Source of the DNA: Acidobacteriota bacterium
Lineage (GTDB): Bacteria > Acidobacteriota > Terriglobia > Acidiferrales > UBA7541
Assembly (NCBI GenBank): GCA_003225295.1
Contig: QHYZ01000088.1
Span: 1 to 57,025 of the forward strand
DNA: 57,025 bases
Reading direction: 5' to 3'
The position numbers and the translations under genes are program-made. The notes below the pieces were generated by a model that worked only from the letters and a program-made list of their open reading frames with translations, was not told the DNA's origin and did no database searches. Positions 55,748 to 57,025 of the stretch are shown here, piece by piece (the stretch's first letter is position 1; each line of letters starts with the position of its first letter).

Positions 55748-57025
55748 ATGGTCAAAACTAGATTGCGCGTTTCCATGTTATGTGTAGTGGCTCTCAGCTT
55801 CTTGGCGTTGGTATCCACGCACAATACCTGGGCTCAAGTTTTGTATGGCTCGGTAACGGGTACAGTGGCGGACCAGAGCGGCGCGGGCGTTCCCAAGGCA
55901 CACGCAGTGCTTACCAACCGGGCAACGGCGGTTGTGCGTGAAGCGGACGCTGACGACAGCGGGCATTACACAATTACAGACGTACCGCCTGGTGAGTACG
56001 ACCTCCGAGTTACAGCTAGCGGGTTCAAGCCCCTTACTCAGACGAATCTGATGGTTGCCGCCAACACGGTTACGAACGGCGATGCGAGATTACAGGTGGG
56101 CGCGATGTCCGAGCAGGTCACCGTCGAGGCATCCGTCGTGAATTTGCAGACCGAAAAGACTGATGTCCACACGGAATTGAGCGAAAAAGCAATCCTGAAC
56201 CTGCCGCTCAACCAGTACCGGAATTTCCAGACGCTGATCAATCTCGTGCCCGGCGCGACTCCAGGAAAATTCCAGAACGCTATCGCCGACACACCGGAAC
56301 GCGCCTTGAGCACGAACATCAATGGCACGAATCGTAACAATAATAATACGCGCGTGGACGGCGCTGCGGACGTGTTCGTCTGGCTGCCGCACCATGCCGT
56401 TTATATCCCGCCGGCGGAGACCGTTCAGGAAGTCAACATTTCCACCAATAATTTCGATCCCGAGCAGGGGATGACGGGAGGCGCAGCCATCACCGTCATT
56501 ACCAAGTCAGGCACCAATACGTACCATGGAGTTGCGTTTGAGTACTTTCAGAACCAGGCTCTGCGGGCAAAGCAATTCTTTGAGACTGGCCCAAAGGGGG
56601 ACAGTAAGCTCAATGATTTTGGCGGCACTTTCGGTGGCCCCATCAAGAAGGACAAGCTGTTCTTCTTCGGAAGCTACGACGGCACCTACGAACGCGACAA
56701 TCGCAATACCGGGCTTGTCACATTGCCGACGGCCGCCATTCGCGCCGGAGATTTTAGTGGCATTCTCGGCGACTATGTTTGCACTGACGGCACGACATCT
56801 GCCGCTCCCTGCGCAGGCACCAAAACTCCAGTTATGGTGACGGATACCAATAACGTGTCCCAGCAAGACCGCGTGGGAATGATCTTTTCACCTTCCACTG
56901 GCACTGGGGCTGGTACTGGGCGCAGACAATACGCGGGCAACATGCTTCCGACGATTGACCCCATCGCGGCGAAGATCATAGCGCTTATTCCGACCCTGGC
57001 TTCCGGAGCACCCAACACCGACAAC
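55748..57025 (+). CDS. Oar-like TonB-dependent outer-membrane receptor 3 (N-terminal part)
   Basis: The first 426 codons are seen; the frame is open to the right edge. GAAGGAGACAAGAGG precedes ATG 55748, a strong ribosome site. Signal peptide (to about residue 30, THNTWA-QVL), carboxypeptidase-regulatory domain (about 33-115; GSVTGTVADQSGAGV...GEYDLRV), plug with LPLNQYRN and TVITKSGTNTYHGV, then the start of the barrel (about residue 270 onwards; FGGPIKKDKLFFFGSYD). Divergent from the ROK gene and preceded by inverted repeats and TTGACA. Ligand unknown. Confidence 0.93.
   Translation, partial: MVKTRLRVSMLCVVALSFLALVSTHNTWAQVLYGSVTGTVADQSGAGVPKAHAVLTNRATAVVREADADDSGHYTITDVPPGEYDLRVTASGFKPLTQTNLMVAANTVTNGDARLQVGAMSEQVTVEASVVNLQTEKTDVHTELSEKAILNLPLNQYRNFQTLINLVPGATPGKFQNAIADTPERALSTNINGTNRNNNNTRVDGAADVFVWLPHHAVYIPPAETVQEVNISTNNFDPEQGMTGGAAITVITKSGTNTYHGVAFEYFQNQALRAKQFFETGPKGDSKLNDFGGTFGGPIKKDKLFFFGSYDGTYERDNRNTGLVTLPTAAIRAGDFSGILGDYVCTDGTTSAAPCAGTKTPVMVTDTNNVSQQDRVGMIFSPSTGTGAGTGRRQYAGNMLPTIDPIAAKIIALIPTLASGAPNTDN

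Overview
The window looks like chromosomal DNA of an Acidobacteriota member (Terriglobia / Bryobacterales-Solibacter type). This is inferred from content: three very large Oar-like TonB-dependent receptors with an N-terminal carboxypeptidase-regulatory fold, an S53 pro-kumamolisin with Ig-like repeats, secreted TPR proteins beside CRTAC1-type (FG-GAP plus ASPIC/UnbV) proteins, a multihaem cytochrome c and many sugar-acid enzymes. Base composition is moderately GC-rich. I saw no rRNA, tRNA or CRISPR array.

Layout. 1-5.9 kb: end of a Gfo/Idh/MocA oxidoreductase, a DUF5009/HGSNAT-like membrane acyltransferase and a 1302-aa secreted S53 peptidase. 6-11.2 kb: a decayed IS200/IS605 relative, a translationally coupled run (small MFS-like remnant, old-yellow-enzyme flavoprotein, DHDPS-family lyase) and a complete IS605-type element with tnpA and tnpB. 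11.2-26.4 kb: cupin, LacI-type regulator, Oar-like receptor 1, four TPR proteins in two divergent pairs, GH27 alpha-galactosidase, CRTAC1-type protein and a seven-haem cytochrome. 26.6-31 kb: cupin and Oar-like receptor 2. 31.3-45.7 kb: uptake and breakdown of sugar acids (two MFS carriers, MDR/SDR/MBL operon, IlvD/Edd dehydratase, D-2-hydroxyacid dehydrogenase, DlgD-type reductase, second GH27 enzyme, uronate-isomerase-like protein), with a GrpB-family gene between. 46.1-50.4 kb: signalling block (hybrid histidine kinase, REC-PilZ, REC-HD-GYP). 50.8-57 kb: TPR lipoprotein, CRTAC1-type protein, ROK repressor and the start of Oar-like receptor 3.

How it works together. The receptors probably bring oligosaccharides through the outer membrane, the GH27 enzymes remove alpha-galactosyl groups in the periplasm, and MFS carriers plus oxidoreductases, dehydratase and isomerase handle released sugar acids. 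The strongest non-genic signal is a 16-nt sequence containing the palindrome CGTAAGCGCTTACG. It occurs just downstream of a good sigma-70 promoter ahead of Oar-like receptor 1 and again just upstream of the first GH27 gene, which suggests one LacI regulon. The second receptor-TPR-CRTAC1 grouping, near 51-57 kb, has a ROK regulator and its own inverted repeats. I read these as two versions of one acidobacterial glycan-use module, the best candidate here for an undescribed system.
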